The notes under the pieces are model-generated. The model had not been told where the DNA came from and ran no database searches. It saw only the letters and a program-made list of their open reading frames with translations. A stretch of 24,770 nt of DNA. It comes from an uncultured bacterium. Lineage in GTDB: Bacteria > Bacillota > Clostridia > Lachnospirales > Lachnospiraceae. Positions 16,593 through 24,097 of this stretch are shown here, in pieces (the first letter of the stretch is position 1; every line of letters begins with the position of its first letter). Where the stretch lies: positions 1-24,770 of the forward strand of contig CAJMON010000050.1 of NCBI GenBank assembly GCA_905214955.1, in the 5' to 3' direction. Both the position numbers and the translations under genes were made by a program.

Positions 16593-16618
16593 GAAAGCAG
16601 ACATTCTCGTCCGCTTTC
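16593..16618. repeat. short inverted repeat at the deacetylase truncation
   Basis: GAAAGCAGAC (16593-16602) and GTCCGCTTTC (16609-16618) pair over 9 of 10 bases around ATTCTC. It sits exactly where the deacetylase homology breaks off, so it may mark the deletion or insertion junction. No poly-U run follows on either strand, so it is not an obvious terminator. Confidence 0.5.
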
Positions 16619-16677
16619 GCTGCTCACTCAGGAACGCAGCTCTTCTGCATTCATCTTACCATTTCTTTCCTGCAAAG

Positions 16678-17001
16678 TCAAAGTTTTGCCATCCTGTATT
16701 TCACGGCTGTTCCATAGGCGATGACTTCTGCTGCTCCTGCCATCACCTGGGAGGAACCATACTTGATTCCAATGACGGCATCTGCCTCCATCTCTTTGGC
16801 TTCATCTACCATTCGTTTGGTGGCAATCTGTCTTGCCTCATTCAACATCTCTGTATAACCTACGATTTCTCCTCCTACCAGCGTTTTCATACCTGCCATA
16901 AAATCTCTTCCGATATTTTTTGTCTGCACAACCGTGCCCTTTACAATACCAAGTGCCTCATACTCCATCCCCGGAATGTATTCAATACTTAGAAGCTTCA
17001 T
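16678..17001 (-). CDS. YbjQ/DUF74 family heavy-metal-binding-like protein
   Basis: This 107-residue protein has the YbjQ features: KGTVVQTKNIGRDFMAG near the start and VDEAKEMEADAVIGIKYGSS in the C-terminal half. Members form ring oligomers; their job is unknown. Start MKLLSIEYIPG at 17001 has GGAGG about 10 bases upstream and overlaps the last 20 bases of the merR-like gene in another frame, so it is co-transcribed and probably coupled. An earlier in-frame ATG (17019) has no better site. Confidence 0.88.
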   Translation of the reverse strand: MKLLSIEYIPGMEYEALGIVKGTVVQTKNIGRDFMAGMKTLVGGEIVGYTEMLNEARQIATKRMVDEAKEMEADAVIGIKYGSSQVMAGAAEVIAYGTAVKYRMAKL

Positions 17002-17623
17002 CTTCTTCTCCTCCTTCAATCTCTTTCATTCTTCCTGCAAGCGCTGCCAGAATCCCGATACAGATCACCACTGGAATTGCAATCAAAACTGCCAGCATTC
17101 CAGACGGCAGCGGCTCCTGCGTATTGGCCCACAGCATCAGCCCGACCAGAAACCCCATCAATGCAATCATCACTGCTGCACCTGCCAGTGCCCCTGTCCG
17201 CTTCTTCCTCCGGACATCTGTTTTGTTTACATTCATAAACCTTGCACCTTCTTTCTCCAGCTGCTCAATATCTTCCAGACAGTTTTCTGCATCCAGGCTA
17301 TCCAGTGACAAATGTTCCCGCATCATGCCTTCACACAGTTCCTGCATTTTCTGAAGGTCCTCCCTACGGTGTTCCAGCTCCCTCACATGCAGTTCCAGAC
17401 ATTGTTCCAGGCTTTCTTTTCCTTCAAAAAGCTTTTTCATCTCTTCAATGGAAATGTCAACCTTTCTCAAAAGTTTGATTTTCTGAAGCCGCTTAATGTC
17501 TTCCTCATGATATTCCCGGTAGCCATTCTCTGCCCTGGCAACACTCAAAAGCCCTTGTTCTTCATAAAACCGGATATTTTTTTTGGTGATCCCCACCAGC
17601 TCTTCCACTTGTTTGATCTTCAT
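16982..17623 (-). CDS. MerR-family regulator with two C-terminal membrane helices
   Basis: Residues 1-70 are a MerR winged helix-turn-helix: MKIKQVEELVGITKKNIRFY, GLLSVARAENGYREY and the second wing. Residues 75-125 are a charged coiled coil, as in MerR dimers. A positively charged stretch (RRKKR, 138-142) then leads into two hydrophobic segments near 145-165 and 174-197, ending in an acidic tail. The usual C-terminal effector-binding domain is replaced by this hairpin, so the factor should be anchored in the membrane. The promoter (17685-17715) with a dyad in its spacer suggests it regulates itself and the YbjQ-type gene. AGAGGA precedes the ATG. Confidence 0.9.
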   Translation of the reverse strand: MKIKQVEELVGITKKNIRFYEEQGLLSVARAENGYREYHEEDIKRLQKIKLLRKVDISIEEMKKLFEGKESLEQCLELHVRELEHRREDLQKMQELCEGMMREHLSLDSLDAENCLEDIEQLEKEGARFMNVNKTDVRRKKRTGALAGAAVMIALMGFLVGLMLWANTQEPLPSGMLAVLIAIPVVICIGILAALAGRMKEIEGGEEDEASKY

Positions 17624-17684
17624 AAGCTTCCTCTTTCATCCAGTTTTTTCTTCTGCTTTTCTCTGCAGCCCTGTCTGTGCTTCC

Positions 17685-17715
17685 CTTATACAGCTTCCAC
17701 AAGGTGGAAAGTCAA
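17685..17715 (-). promoter_or_regulatory. MerR-type promoter with 19-bp spacer and operator dyad
   Basis: On the minus strand TTGACT (17710-17715) and TATAAG (17685-17690) are separated by 19 bp, longer than optimal, as at promoters activated by MerR proteins through DNA untwisting. The spacer contains the dyad TTCCAC-CTT-GTGGAA (17695-17709), a plausible operator for the regulator encoded 62 bp downstream. Confidence 0.85.
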
Positions 17716-17744
17716 GCTTTTTTCAAATTTTTTCTTTGAAATTC

Positions 17745-17781
17745 CGCAAAAAGACGGCAGAGCGTATACTTACGTTCTGCC
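17745..17781 (-). terminator. intrinsic terminator after the PepV-type gene
   Basis: An 11-bp stem with one G-U pair forms between 17756-17766 (GGCAGAGCGTA) and 17771-17781 (TACGTTCTGCC), followed on the minus strand by GTCTTTTTGC. It lies 95 bp past the peptidase stop and just ahead of the MerR promoter, insulating the two. Confidence 0.82.
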
Positions 17782-17875
17782 AGTCAGATATAAAGCACAC
17801 ATTCGCAAACCGCTTGGCGTGCCGATTCACAGATACAGCCTGCGTTCCTATTGTATTCTTAACTGCTTTCCTCAG

Positions 17876-19234
17876 TCAGATTTTTAAAAGATTTTTAATG
17901 GCTTCCATATAAATCAGCACAGCCTCTTCCATTTCGGACACCAGAATAAACTCATCTGCACTGTGAATATGGTAATCCATACCCAGTTTTTCCGGACCAA
18001 ATGCAATGATATTTTTCAGGGATTTTGCATAGGTTCCTCCGCCGATGACCATTGGCTCATTGGCGGTATCTCCTGTCACATCGGTATAAGCTTTGTACAG
18101 TGCCTGGACTAACGGAGATTCTCTTGGGAAAAACAGAGGATCCCCGATGGCTTCGATGACGATCTTTCCGTCAGCATCTTCCAGTCTGCCTGCGCACATT
18201 TTCCGTACCTCTTCGGCCTTTAAAGTAACCGGCACACGGATATCAATGGTACAGGAAATTACCCCGTCCTGTGTTTTTACAATTCCATTGCACAGGGTCA
18301 GGTCTCCATATGCATCTGCAAATTTCAGGCCAATGCCTTCCCCATCGCAGGCTGTTCCGATATGGGTATTATAAAATTTCACGAAATCATCTTCAAATCC
18401 TGCTTCCTCCAGGCAGGCAAAGGTCACACCTGCTGCATTGACTCCCAGGGTCGGTGTGCTGGCATGAGCAGAAACGCCTTTTGCATAAATGGTAATCTGA
18501 CCATTCTCCTCTGTCACCTGATAGGTCTGAAGTTTTGTCTTTCCAAGTGATGTCTCCAGTTTTTCTTTCACTCCCGTCTCTCCTGGTATCACCGTTGTGC
18601 AGGCATCACACACTGCATTGGAAACAAATCCGCCATTCATGGAAATAATTTTCGTGTTTTTGGAATAGGCCGTCATGGCCATATGACCTTTTTCCCCATG
18701 AATGCAGGGGAAATTGGCATCCGGTGTAAATCCGCAGGACAGCTCCTCTGCAACCTGATTGTAATGCTCCATACATTTGGAACCGGTCTCTTCATTGCAT
18801 CCCATGATCACCCGGATTCGTTTATTCAGTTTCATGCCGGAATCTTTCAGAAGCTTTGCCGCATACAGCGCTTCCAGAAGAGGCCCCTTATCATCGGTGG
18901 TTCCCCGCCCATACAAATAGTCGCCTTCTCTGGTAAGCTGAAACGGTTCCCGTGTCCAGTCTCCGCCTGCCGGTACAATATCCAGATGTCCGGCAATTCC
19001 GATGATCTCTTCGCCCTCTCCAATTTCTGCATAACCGCAGTAATTATCCAGGTTTACCGTATGAAATCCCAGTTCTTCTGCAATTTTCAACCCTTCCTTC
19101 AGAACCTTAGCCGGGCCTTTGCCAAAAGGCATTCCTTCTTCCGGGGTTCCAAGCTGGGAATCTATCGCCACCATTCTTCCAAGATTTGTAATTAGTTCTT
19201 CTGACAGTGCATGAATTTTCTCTTTTTCATTCAT
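17876..19234 (-). CDS. pepV: Sapep/PepV family M20 dipeptidase
   Basis: The 452-residue protein is an M20 zinc dipeptidase, splitting dipeptides in the cytosol. Active-site motifs are clear: GHLDIVPAGGDW (metal His and Asp), RGTTDDKGP (bridging Asp), NEETGS (catalytic Glu and ligand), FTPDANFP, and a histidine in DYHIHSADE near the end. The insertion between the halves is the lid domain of PepV-like proteins. AGGAGA stands about 9 bases before the ATG and a promoter lies at 19326-19353. Monocistronic. Confidence 0.93.
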   Translation of the reverse strand: MNEKEKIHALSEELITNLGRMVAIDSQLGTPEEGMPFGKGPAKVLKEGLKIAEELGFHTVNLDNYCGYAEIGEGEEIIGIAGHLDIVPAGGDWTREPFQLTREGDYLYGRGTTDDKGPLLEALYAAKLLKDSGMKLNKRIRVIMGCNEETGSKCMEHYNQVAEELSCGFTPDANFPCIHGEKGHMAMTAYSKNTKIISMNGGFVSNAVCDACTTVIPGETGVKEKLETSLGKTKLQTYQVTEENGQITIYAKGVSAHASTPTLGVNAAGVTFACLEEAGFEDDFVKFYNTHIGTACDGEGIGLKFADAYGDLTLCNGIVKTQDGVISCTIDIRVPVTLKAEEVRKMCAGRLEDADGKIVIEAIGDPLFFPRESPLVQALYKAYTDVTGDTANEPMVIGGGTYAKSLKNIIAFGPEKLGMDYHIHSADEFILVSEMEEAVLIYMEAIKNLLKI

Positions 19235-19325
19235 TTTCTATGTTCTCCTATTCTCATCGTTTTCGGCTTATTTTCTGGCTTCCAGCTGCCGGAATCTCTG
19301 TCCCTGCCGGGCCTGTCTGTCTTTA

Positions 19326-19353
19326 AGTCTAGTAGTTTTTCAGAATTTGTCAA
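19326..19353 (-). promoter_or_regulatory. sigma-A promoter of the PepV-type gene
   Basis: A perfect TTGACA (19348-19353) and TAGACT (19326-19331) with a 16-bp spacer. The -35 box includes the original stop codon of the upstream GNAT gene (19350-19352). Confidence 0.75.
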
Positions 19354-19793
19354 GAAATACGTTTCATATACAAAAGAGGATAGGGGTTTCCCTCTTCGTC
19401 AAGGTCTGTTCTCTTATACGTCCGAAACCTCAAATGTTCATAAAATCCCACTGCCTGGGGATTCTACTCATTCACGGTAAGCTCCTGGATTTGATACTGC
19501 TCCATACCGTACTGCAAAAACTGCCTTCCAAGTCCCTTTCCTCTTTCGGAATGGACGAGAAACAGCATTTCCAGTCGGTCCTTCTCTGCTCCCAAAAATC
19601 CTGCCAGCTTTCCGGACGCAGTTTCCGCCACAGCCAAATGCTCCACCTGTTCCAGTGCCTGCGGAACATATTCCTTAATCTGAAGAACCTCCTCCGAAAG
19701 GAACCCATGGGTTGCCCGGACTGACTCCCCCCAGACTACAAGGAGCCGTTCCAGGATTTCGGGGGATCTTTCCTGAAGTTCATAAAATTTCAT
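19350..19793 (-). pseudogene. GNAT acetyltransferase interrupted by an in-frame amber codon
   Basis: Reading through one TAG gives a 147-residue GNAT protein. Before it: FYELQERSPEILERLLVVW, then LEMLFLVHSERGKGLGRQFL with the acetyl-CoA loop R-G-K-G-L-G, ending at ELTVNE (residue 109). After it, in the same frame, comes NPQAVGFYEHLRFRTYKRTD and a tail ending YMKRIS, which is the expected last strand, helix and end of the domain. The family normally has N-E-Q-N-P here, so a single C-to-T change (CAG to TAG at 19464-19466) explains it. The usual L-G-F is also L-R-F. The product up to 109 residues would lack the last strands and probably not fold. GGAGAG precedes the ATG. It follows the lipase gene by 46 bp. 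Confidence 0.85.
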
Positions 19794-19839
19794 GTTGTTC
19801 TCTCCATTTTTATCTTTTCACTGCAATTACCGTAAAATC

Positions 19840-22800
19840 TCAATGATTCCTCATGAAATCTTTATCCTTATAATAATAGCTATTTCCAGCATCAAACCCA
19901 TATGTTATAAAAACTCCATGATCTATGGAATATTCACTGACATATCCCTCATACAATGCATTTGATACATAACTATATCTTCCATTGCTCTGTAAAGAAG
20001 CAGTAAAGCTTTCTACTGCTACACCATTTTCATATCCCACACAATCAATCGAACCATCCTGGTTATCCTGGACATCATACCAGCTCTCCCTAGCTGTATA
20101 GTCTCTCCCTGCGTCATTCTCATTGTATACAAAATAGTAGGATCCCGTAATTTCATCGCCTGTCTCATGATCTGTATTCCCTTTTTTGTCAGCTGCTTCA
20201 GCGTATCCAAACGCACGCTCTTCATCCTGACACATCCAGCTATAGTACACTTCACTAAAATGACTTCCGCCTATCGTAACCGCATCATTTGCCACGTTAA
20301 AAAGTCCTCCATAAACTTCACTGTAGTGATAATCAGGGCCAAGCAGTTCAACAAGAAGCCCGGCTATATCAGAAAGGTTGATCTCATTAAGCTTACACAA
20401 CGTAAGTCCCAGTTCAATCGCATTATAATAATCCGGAATAAACTTTTTAATAATCGTCTCCATGCTGACCGGCAAACGCTTTATAGAATATTCTTTATTA
20501 TTTTGCGTAAGAAAATTACTTACTTTTTTCTTTGCTTCTCGGTAACTCGCACCATACCTTTCCAAGCTGCTGAAATACACATCCGCCGGCATTTCAAACC
20601 ACTTTACATCATTTTCCTTCTGTACCGTATAGCTGCCAAAATTCACAGGAATATCCTTCACCTTATAATTAGAATATGCCATCAAATCCCGCACAACTGT
20701 CAGCACTTTATCTGCAGATCTTTCCGTAGGAAATGCTTTATCAATTCTCTGCACAATGGATCGAACAGTTGATGCCTGTTTTAAACTTAATAAAACATCA
20801 AACTCATTTCCCGTCAGATCCTGGTATACCGAGTTAATTTCAGAAGCGATTGCGGTATCTACCTTCTCATCAAACAATTTGGTTGCTCCATATCGTGTAT
20901 AGCCCCATTTTTGCAGGGCCACTTCTGGAACTGCATCTCCTGGATTAATGATATTAAAAATGTTCTGATATAACTGTTTTTCCGGATTTCTGTCAGCTTT
21001 CACTCCCCGCGGAGTTGCATAACAATAGGAAAAGACTGCATCTGCAGAGAGATTCGTATAAATAGATGCCCAATCATCTATGCGCCCTGACAGAAGATTT
21101 GCAACCGCTGCTCCACGACTGTATCCCGTAATCCACAGCACTACATCACTGTCAGAATGTTCTATCTCTGTTTTCACATTTCCAAAAACTTCTTTCATCG
21201 CATTGTAAAAGCCTGCATGAAAACTTTCATCTTCATTTTCATCTGAATAAACATGAAAATTGCTGCTCCATTCGCTTCCATAGCCGCCGCCCCTGCAAAC
21301 TACTGCAATTAAGGTTTTTCCCGAAGATAATTTTTTATTAGCGATTGTATACGCAATCTTATCCGATGCATCATTTAATGGTTTATCATAATGATAAGTC
21401 TTAATATTTTCTTCTTCAAATCCAATACTTCTAAACGCTTTTACAACATTTTCGCTTCTTTCAGCTGCAATTTCTTCTCCGCTTTCTCCCCAGTTTTCCA
21501 AAGCGTCCTTTGTAAAGGAAGACATTTCCAAGCATAAGGATAATTTTGCTAATTCGTGATTGTATTCATAGGAACTCTTTTCAAACCATCTCTCATCATA
21601 AGCTGCTTTTAACATCTGATCTTCATAGGGTATTGTAACTTCATAGGAAGATTTATCCACTGAATTCTGAGTATCCTCACAGAAAAATACACAAACCCAT
21701 CCATCTTCTGTAACTACCACAGCCCCTTTGCTACTCCCAAACAAACTATCTGAATCTTCTGCTTCATTCCAAGTTTTTCCATCTATCTGAATGGTCTGTG
21801 TCTCCATATCCACATAAGCTAAATTCTCACTCGGGAAAATCTGTGTTCCCCCTTCCAGGTAAAAATGAAGCATATAATCCTGATCAACCAGAAGATATAC
21901 CCCTCTTTCATTGTAAATACTTCCCTCATAGCCTGTCATAAGCACATGCTGCGCAATCAACTGACCCGTTTCAGGCACAGTAAGTGTCAGATTCCCTTTT
22001 TCTCCCCTTGCCATAAAAGAATTGTTAATTTCCACCACATCGTCATAATGTTCCAGGAAATTCAGATTTTCGTCGTATACATCCATCTCCTCAGAATTTT
22101 CATCATTTTGTATCCAAATACGATCTCCTATAAAATAAATCGCTTCAAAAATATTCCTGCCATCTGGACTGCTCCATGTCTCTCCCGTTTCCAGATTTAT
22201 TAACTGGTTTTTCGCAAGATCTTCATCATATATTTCCACATAACCGTTTGCTGTCCATTCATAAAGATTCCAATACCCATTATAGATTTTCAAAAGCTCG
22301 CCATTTCCAGAGTATTTATATAAGTACCATTCACTGTCTTTTAACACTTTGTAATAATAGCTTCCCTGATTACAGCTGGCATTGCTGGAATCTATAAATT
22401 CCAGCGAATCGTATTCCTCAAGAATATTTCCATAAAGATCTACAATCACCGTAGATCTCGTTCCTTCGCCGTCACTCTTTTCTACACTATACAAATCATC
22501 ACAGAATTCCTGATACCGGCCATAGCCCACAGCATTTTCAGTATTCACAAAGATTGTGCTTACAAATGTGCCATCCAGCCTATACACATCCACCGCATAA
22601 TCATCGTTGTCTCTATCATAACAGAAAAAATACTGCCCTTTTTTTACTTCAATATATCCATATCGTACATCAATCACTGGTGTACCATCTACTGCAATCA
22701 CTCCAATATGATCTACTCCCTGATAAGCTTTTCCTGTCGCTTCTTCATAGGAGTACAGAAAGGAATCCGCATAGCCTGCATACAATAAATTTTCCTCCGG

Positions 22801-23106
22801 CACATCCTGTACAAAGGAAAGCCTGTTATATCCCTGATCCAGCACAGTTTCCCCATGTAAATTTTTCAGCACGTATTTTTTCTTGTAAAGAGATGCATCT
22901 TCTTCACTCATCTGATCTGTGTGCGTAATTACATAATCATCTTTTGCTGCATCGATACTCTCTCCTGATTCAAGTTTCCAAGAAACATACTCCTCGTCTG
23001 CTTTTGCTGTCTGATCACAAAATACCAGCGCCACTGAAACTGCAAAGAGAATCCCACTGACTGCTGCTTTCCAGATGTTTTTGAAACTCCCTGTTTTTCT
23101 TTCCAT
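19840..23106 (-). CDS. large secreted protein with lipase class 3 domain
   Basis: The 1088-residue protein starts MERKTGSFKNIWKAAVSGIL, with a signal peptide: basic start, hydrophobic core to about residue 30, probable cleavage after AKA (near 36). F at -1 argues against a lipoprotein Cys. Residues 40-450 are repeated short strands with phrases like IGVIAVDGTPVIDVRYGYI, resembling WG-type or propeller repeats. Residues 490-960 hold an alpha/beta hydrolase of lipase class 3 type: nucleophile G-Y-S-R-G with S663, probable acid D724 in NPGDAVPEV, and H949 in GGSHFSEVYYSWM. A small strand-rich tail follows. Substrate is unknown. AAGGAG is about 8-10 bases before the ATG at 23106; a longer start (23142) would overlap the upstream gene and lacks a site. 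Lower GC than neighbours. Confidence 0.85.
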   Translation of the reverse strand: MERKTGSFKNIWKAAVSGILFAVSVALVFCDQTAKADEEYVSWKLESGESIDAAKDDYVITHTDQMSEEDASLYKKKYVLKNLHGETVLDQGYNRLSFVQDVPEENLLYAGYADSFLYSYEEATGKAYQGVDHIGVIAVDGTPVIDVRYGYIEVKKGQYFFCYDRDNDDYAVDVYRLDGTFVSTIFVNTENAVGYGRYQEFCDDLYSVEKSDGEGTRSTVIVDLYGNILEEYDSLEFIDSSNASCNQGSYYYKVLKDSEWYLYKYSGNGELLKIYNGYWNLYEWTANGYVEIYDEDLAKNQLINLETGETWSSPDGRNIFEAIYFIGDRIWIQNDENSEEMDVYDENLNFLEHYDDVVEINNSFMARGEKGNLTLTVPETGQLIAQHVLMTGYEGSIYNERGVYLLVDQDYMLHFYLEGGTQIFPSENLAYVDMETQTIQIDGKTWNEAEDSDSLFGSSKGAVVVTEDGWVCVFFCEDTQNSVDKSSYEVTIPYEDQMLKAAYDERWFEKSSYEYNHELAKLSLCLEMSSFTKDALENWGESGEEIAAERSENVVKAFRSIGFEEENIKTYHYDKPLNDASDKIAYTIANKKLSSGKTLIAVVCRGGGYGSEWSSNFHVYSDENEDESFHAGFYNAMKEVFGNVKTEIEHSDSDVVLWITGYSRGAAVANLLSGRIDDWASIYTNLSADAVFSYCYATPRGVKADRNPEKQLYQNIFNIINPGDAVPEVALQKWGYTRYGATKLFDEKVDTAIASEINSVYQDLTGNEFDVLLSLKQASTVRSIVQRIDKAFPTERSADKVLTVVRDLMAYSNYKVKDIPVNFGSYTVQKENDVKWFEMPADVYFSSLERYGASYREAKKKVSNFLTQNNKEYSIKRLPVSMETIIKKFIPDYYNAIELGLTLCKLNEINLSDIAGLLVELLGPDYHYSEVYGGLFNVANDAVTIGGSHFSEVYYSWMCQDEERAFGYAEAADKKGNTDHETGDEITGSYYFVYNENDAGRDYTARESWYDVQDNQDGSIDCVGYENGVAVESFTASLQSNGRYSYVSNALYEGYVSEYSIDHGVFITYGFDAGNSYYYKDKDFMRNH

Positions 23107-23129
23107 CCCACACATCTCCTTGTACTTTC

Positions 23130-23576
23130 CTAATAGTTCCAACCTACGTATGGCACATTTTCCATCTCCCCGGCATCCAAAATCGGAATGCCCTCATCCA
23201 TCAGCCGCTTTGCAAAGACACCCTGACCTGGAATCTTTGAGCCCGAAAAGGTGCCATCGTAGATTTCCTTCCCTCCACAGCTGGGACTCCGGGACTGTAA
23301 AATGGCAATCTCTACCTGGTTCTCTTTCGCAATCGCAAGCGCCTTTTCTGCACCAGATCGGAACTCCCGGTCCACACAAATCCCTTCCCGGTTCATCACA
23401 ATGCCGTTTACAATCTCCGCTGGGCACCGGGGGATAGACAGTCCACCCAGCACCTCCGGACAAACCGGAACTACTTGGTGCCCATTCACAAACTCACAGA
23501 CATTTTTATTATAATTATTGCCGCCATTGTATTTGCAGTTCTCCCCCAGCAGACAGGCACTGACTAAAATTTTCAC
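23130..23576 (-). CDS. DUF523 family protein (TudS-like)
   Basis: This 148-residue protein has the DUF523 signatures: LVSACLLGENCKYNGGNN at the start, PVCPEVLGGLSIPR, and LQSRSPSCGGKEIYDG. Three conserved Cys (in SACLLG, VCPE and SPSCG) match those that hold a 4Fe-4S cluster in the thiouracil desulfurase TudS, a characterised DUF523 member; activity here is inferred. Start is GTG with GGAGG 8 bases upstream. The lipase gene follows after 23 bp, so they are likely one transcript, though a functional link is not obvious. Confidence 0.88.
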   Translation of the reverse strand: MKILVSACLLGENCKYNGGNNYNKNVCEFVNGHQVVPVCPEVLGGLSIPRCPAEIVNGIVMNREGICVDREFRSGAEKALAIAKENQVEIAILQSRSPSCGGKEIYDGTFSGSKIPGQGVFAKRLMDEGIPILDAGEMENVPYVGWNY

Positions 23577-23623
23577 TTCTGCTTCCTCCGCTTTTCTTAT
23601 AAGCCTGTATGTTGCTTTGTCTT

Positions 23624-23632
23624 ATTTTACCA
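23624..23632 (-). promoter_or_regulatory. possible extended -10 promoter of the DUF523-lipase unit
   Basis: TGGTAAAAT on the minus strand fits an extended -10 element (TG-n-TAnnnT), 48 bp before the DUF523 start. No good -35 is seen at the right distance. Confidence 0.4.
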
Positions 23633-23695
23633 CAGCCTGTCCTAAAGCGCTATTCAATGTTTACCGAAAGTGAAAAGCCAACACCATTTTCCCAA

Positions 23696-23728
23696 CAGAA
23701 AAACCCCGGAAACCTTACGGTTCCGGGG
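23696..23728 (-). terminator. intrinsic terminator ending the structured RNA
   Basis: CCCCGGAA (23704-23711) pairs with TTCCGGGG (23721-23728), with further pairing inside. On the minus strand the stem is followed by TTTTTC. It ends the transcript that includes the tuf tail and the RNA described at 23704-23917. Confidence 0.88.
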
Positions 23729-23917
23729 TATCTTACGTTTGGACACAAGTACCTTGCGGTACTCTATATATTTATATCGCAGTGCTAACCTCGATTTCGC
23801 TACGCTACATCTCGGTCGGGCGTTCGCCCTATAAATTCTACGATTAATGACCTTGTGTAAGCAAGCTCCCACCGGCCATTACTCTACGAATTTGCACTGC
23901 TCATTGCTTATCGAATA
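23704..23917 (-). ncRNA. candidate structured non-coding RNA with pseudoknot
   Basis: No protein frame is credible, but nested helices are clear. P1: 23894-23900 with 23779-23785 (GCAGTGC/GCACTGC) closes a multi-branch junction. Inside it: P2 (23888-23893 with 23833-23838, AAATTC/GAATTT), P3 (23874-23881 with 23845-23852, TAATGGCC/GGTCATTA) with a capped inner hairpin; a GGGC-GAAC-GCCC hairpin (23818-23829); and a stem with sheared-type GA loops (23787-23816). After P1 comes AGTACC-GCAA-GGTACT (23748-23763), a GNRA tetraloop hairpin, then the terminator. The P3 loop ACACAAG (23852-23858) can pair with CTTGTGT (23743-23749), forming a pseudoknot. Length, lineage and terminator would suit the raiA RNA class of Clostridia, but I cannot confirm the family. 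It starts right after the tuf stop. Confidence 0.72.
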
Positions 23918-23971
23918 TTACTCGATGATTGTAGCAACACGTCCTGATCCTACAGTACGTCCACCTTCACG
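23918..23971 (-). pseudogene. tuf: 3' remnant of elongation factor Tu gene
   Basis: Read on the minus strand, the last 17 codons and stop encode REGGRTVGSGRVATIIE, the invariant EF-Tu C-terminus. The preceding codon is not the expected one, and TGA at 23975-23977 closes the frame, so tuf homology ends sharply at about 23971. The rest of tuf is missing here and unrelated sequence joins it. It is either a deletion scar or the displaced gene end left by an element inserted in tuf. Confidence 0.9.
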
Positions 23972-24097
23972 ATATCAGACCGGTGTATTGCGGTGTGCAA
24001 ATGGTGATTTTTCGTGTGATTTGTGGGGGAAAATCCAGATTTTCCACTGTGTCCGTGTAGTTTTTGGGGATTTTGTTATCATAGTGTTATCGCTGAC
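23972..24097 (-). other. junction spacer between tuf remnant and AT-rich gene
   Basis: No gene is seen in this stretch. It contains an inverted repeat, GGAAAATC-CA-GATTTTCC (24028-24045), and a direct repeat of GATAACA separated by four bases on the minus strand near 24072-24091. Neither has a T-run placed to make a good terminator. The repeats could belong to the end of a mobile element. Confidence 0.4.

Noticed and set aside
19464..19466. Amber codon as a programmed non-standard amino acid (for example pyrrolysine)
   Set aside because: No evidence of pyl genes in the window and the family has glutamine at this place; a point mutation is simpler.
23729..23917. tRNA gene or 6S-type RNA in the structured stretch
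   Set aside because: There is no T-loop (GTTCRAATC-like) or CCA end, and the multi-branch fold with pseudoknot does not fit the single long hairpin of 6S RNA.
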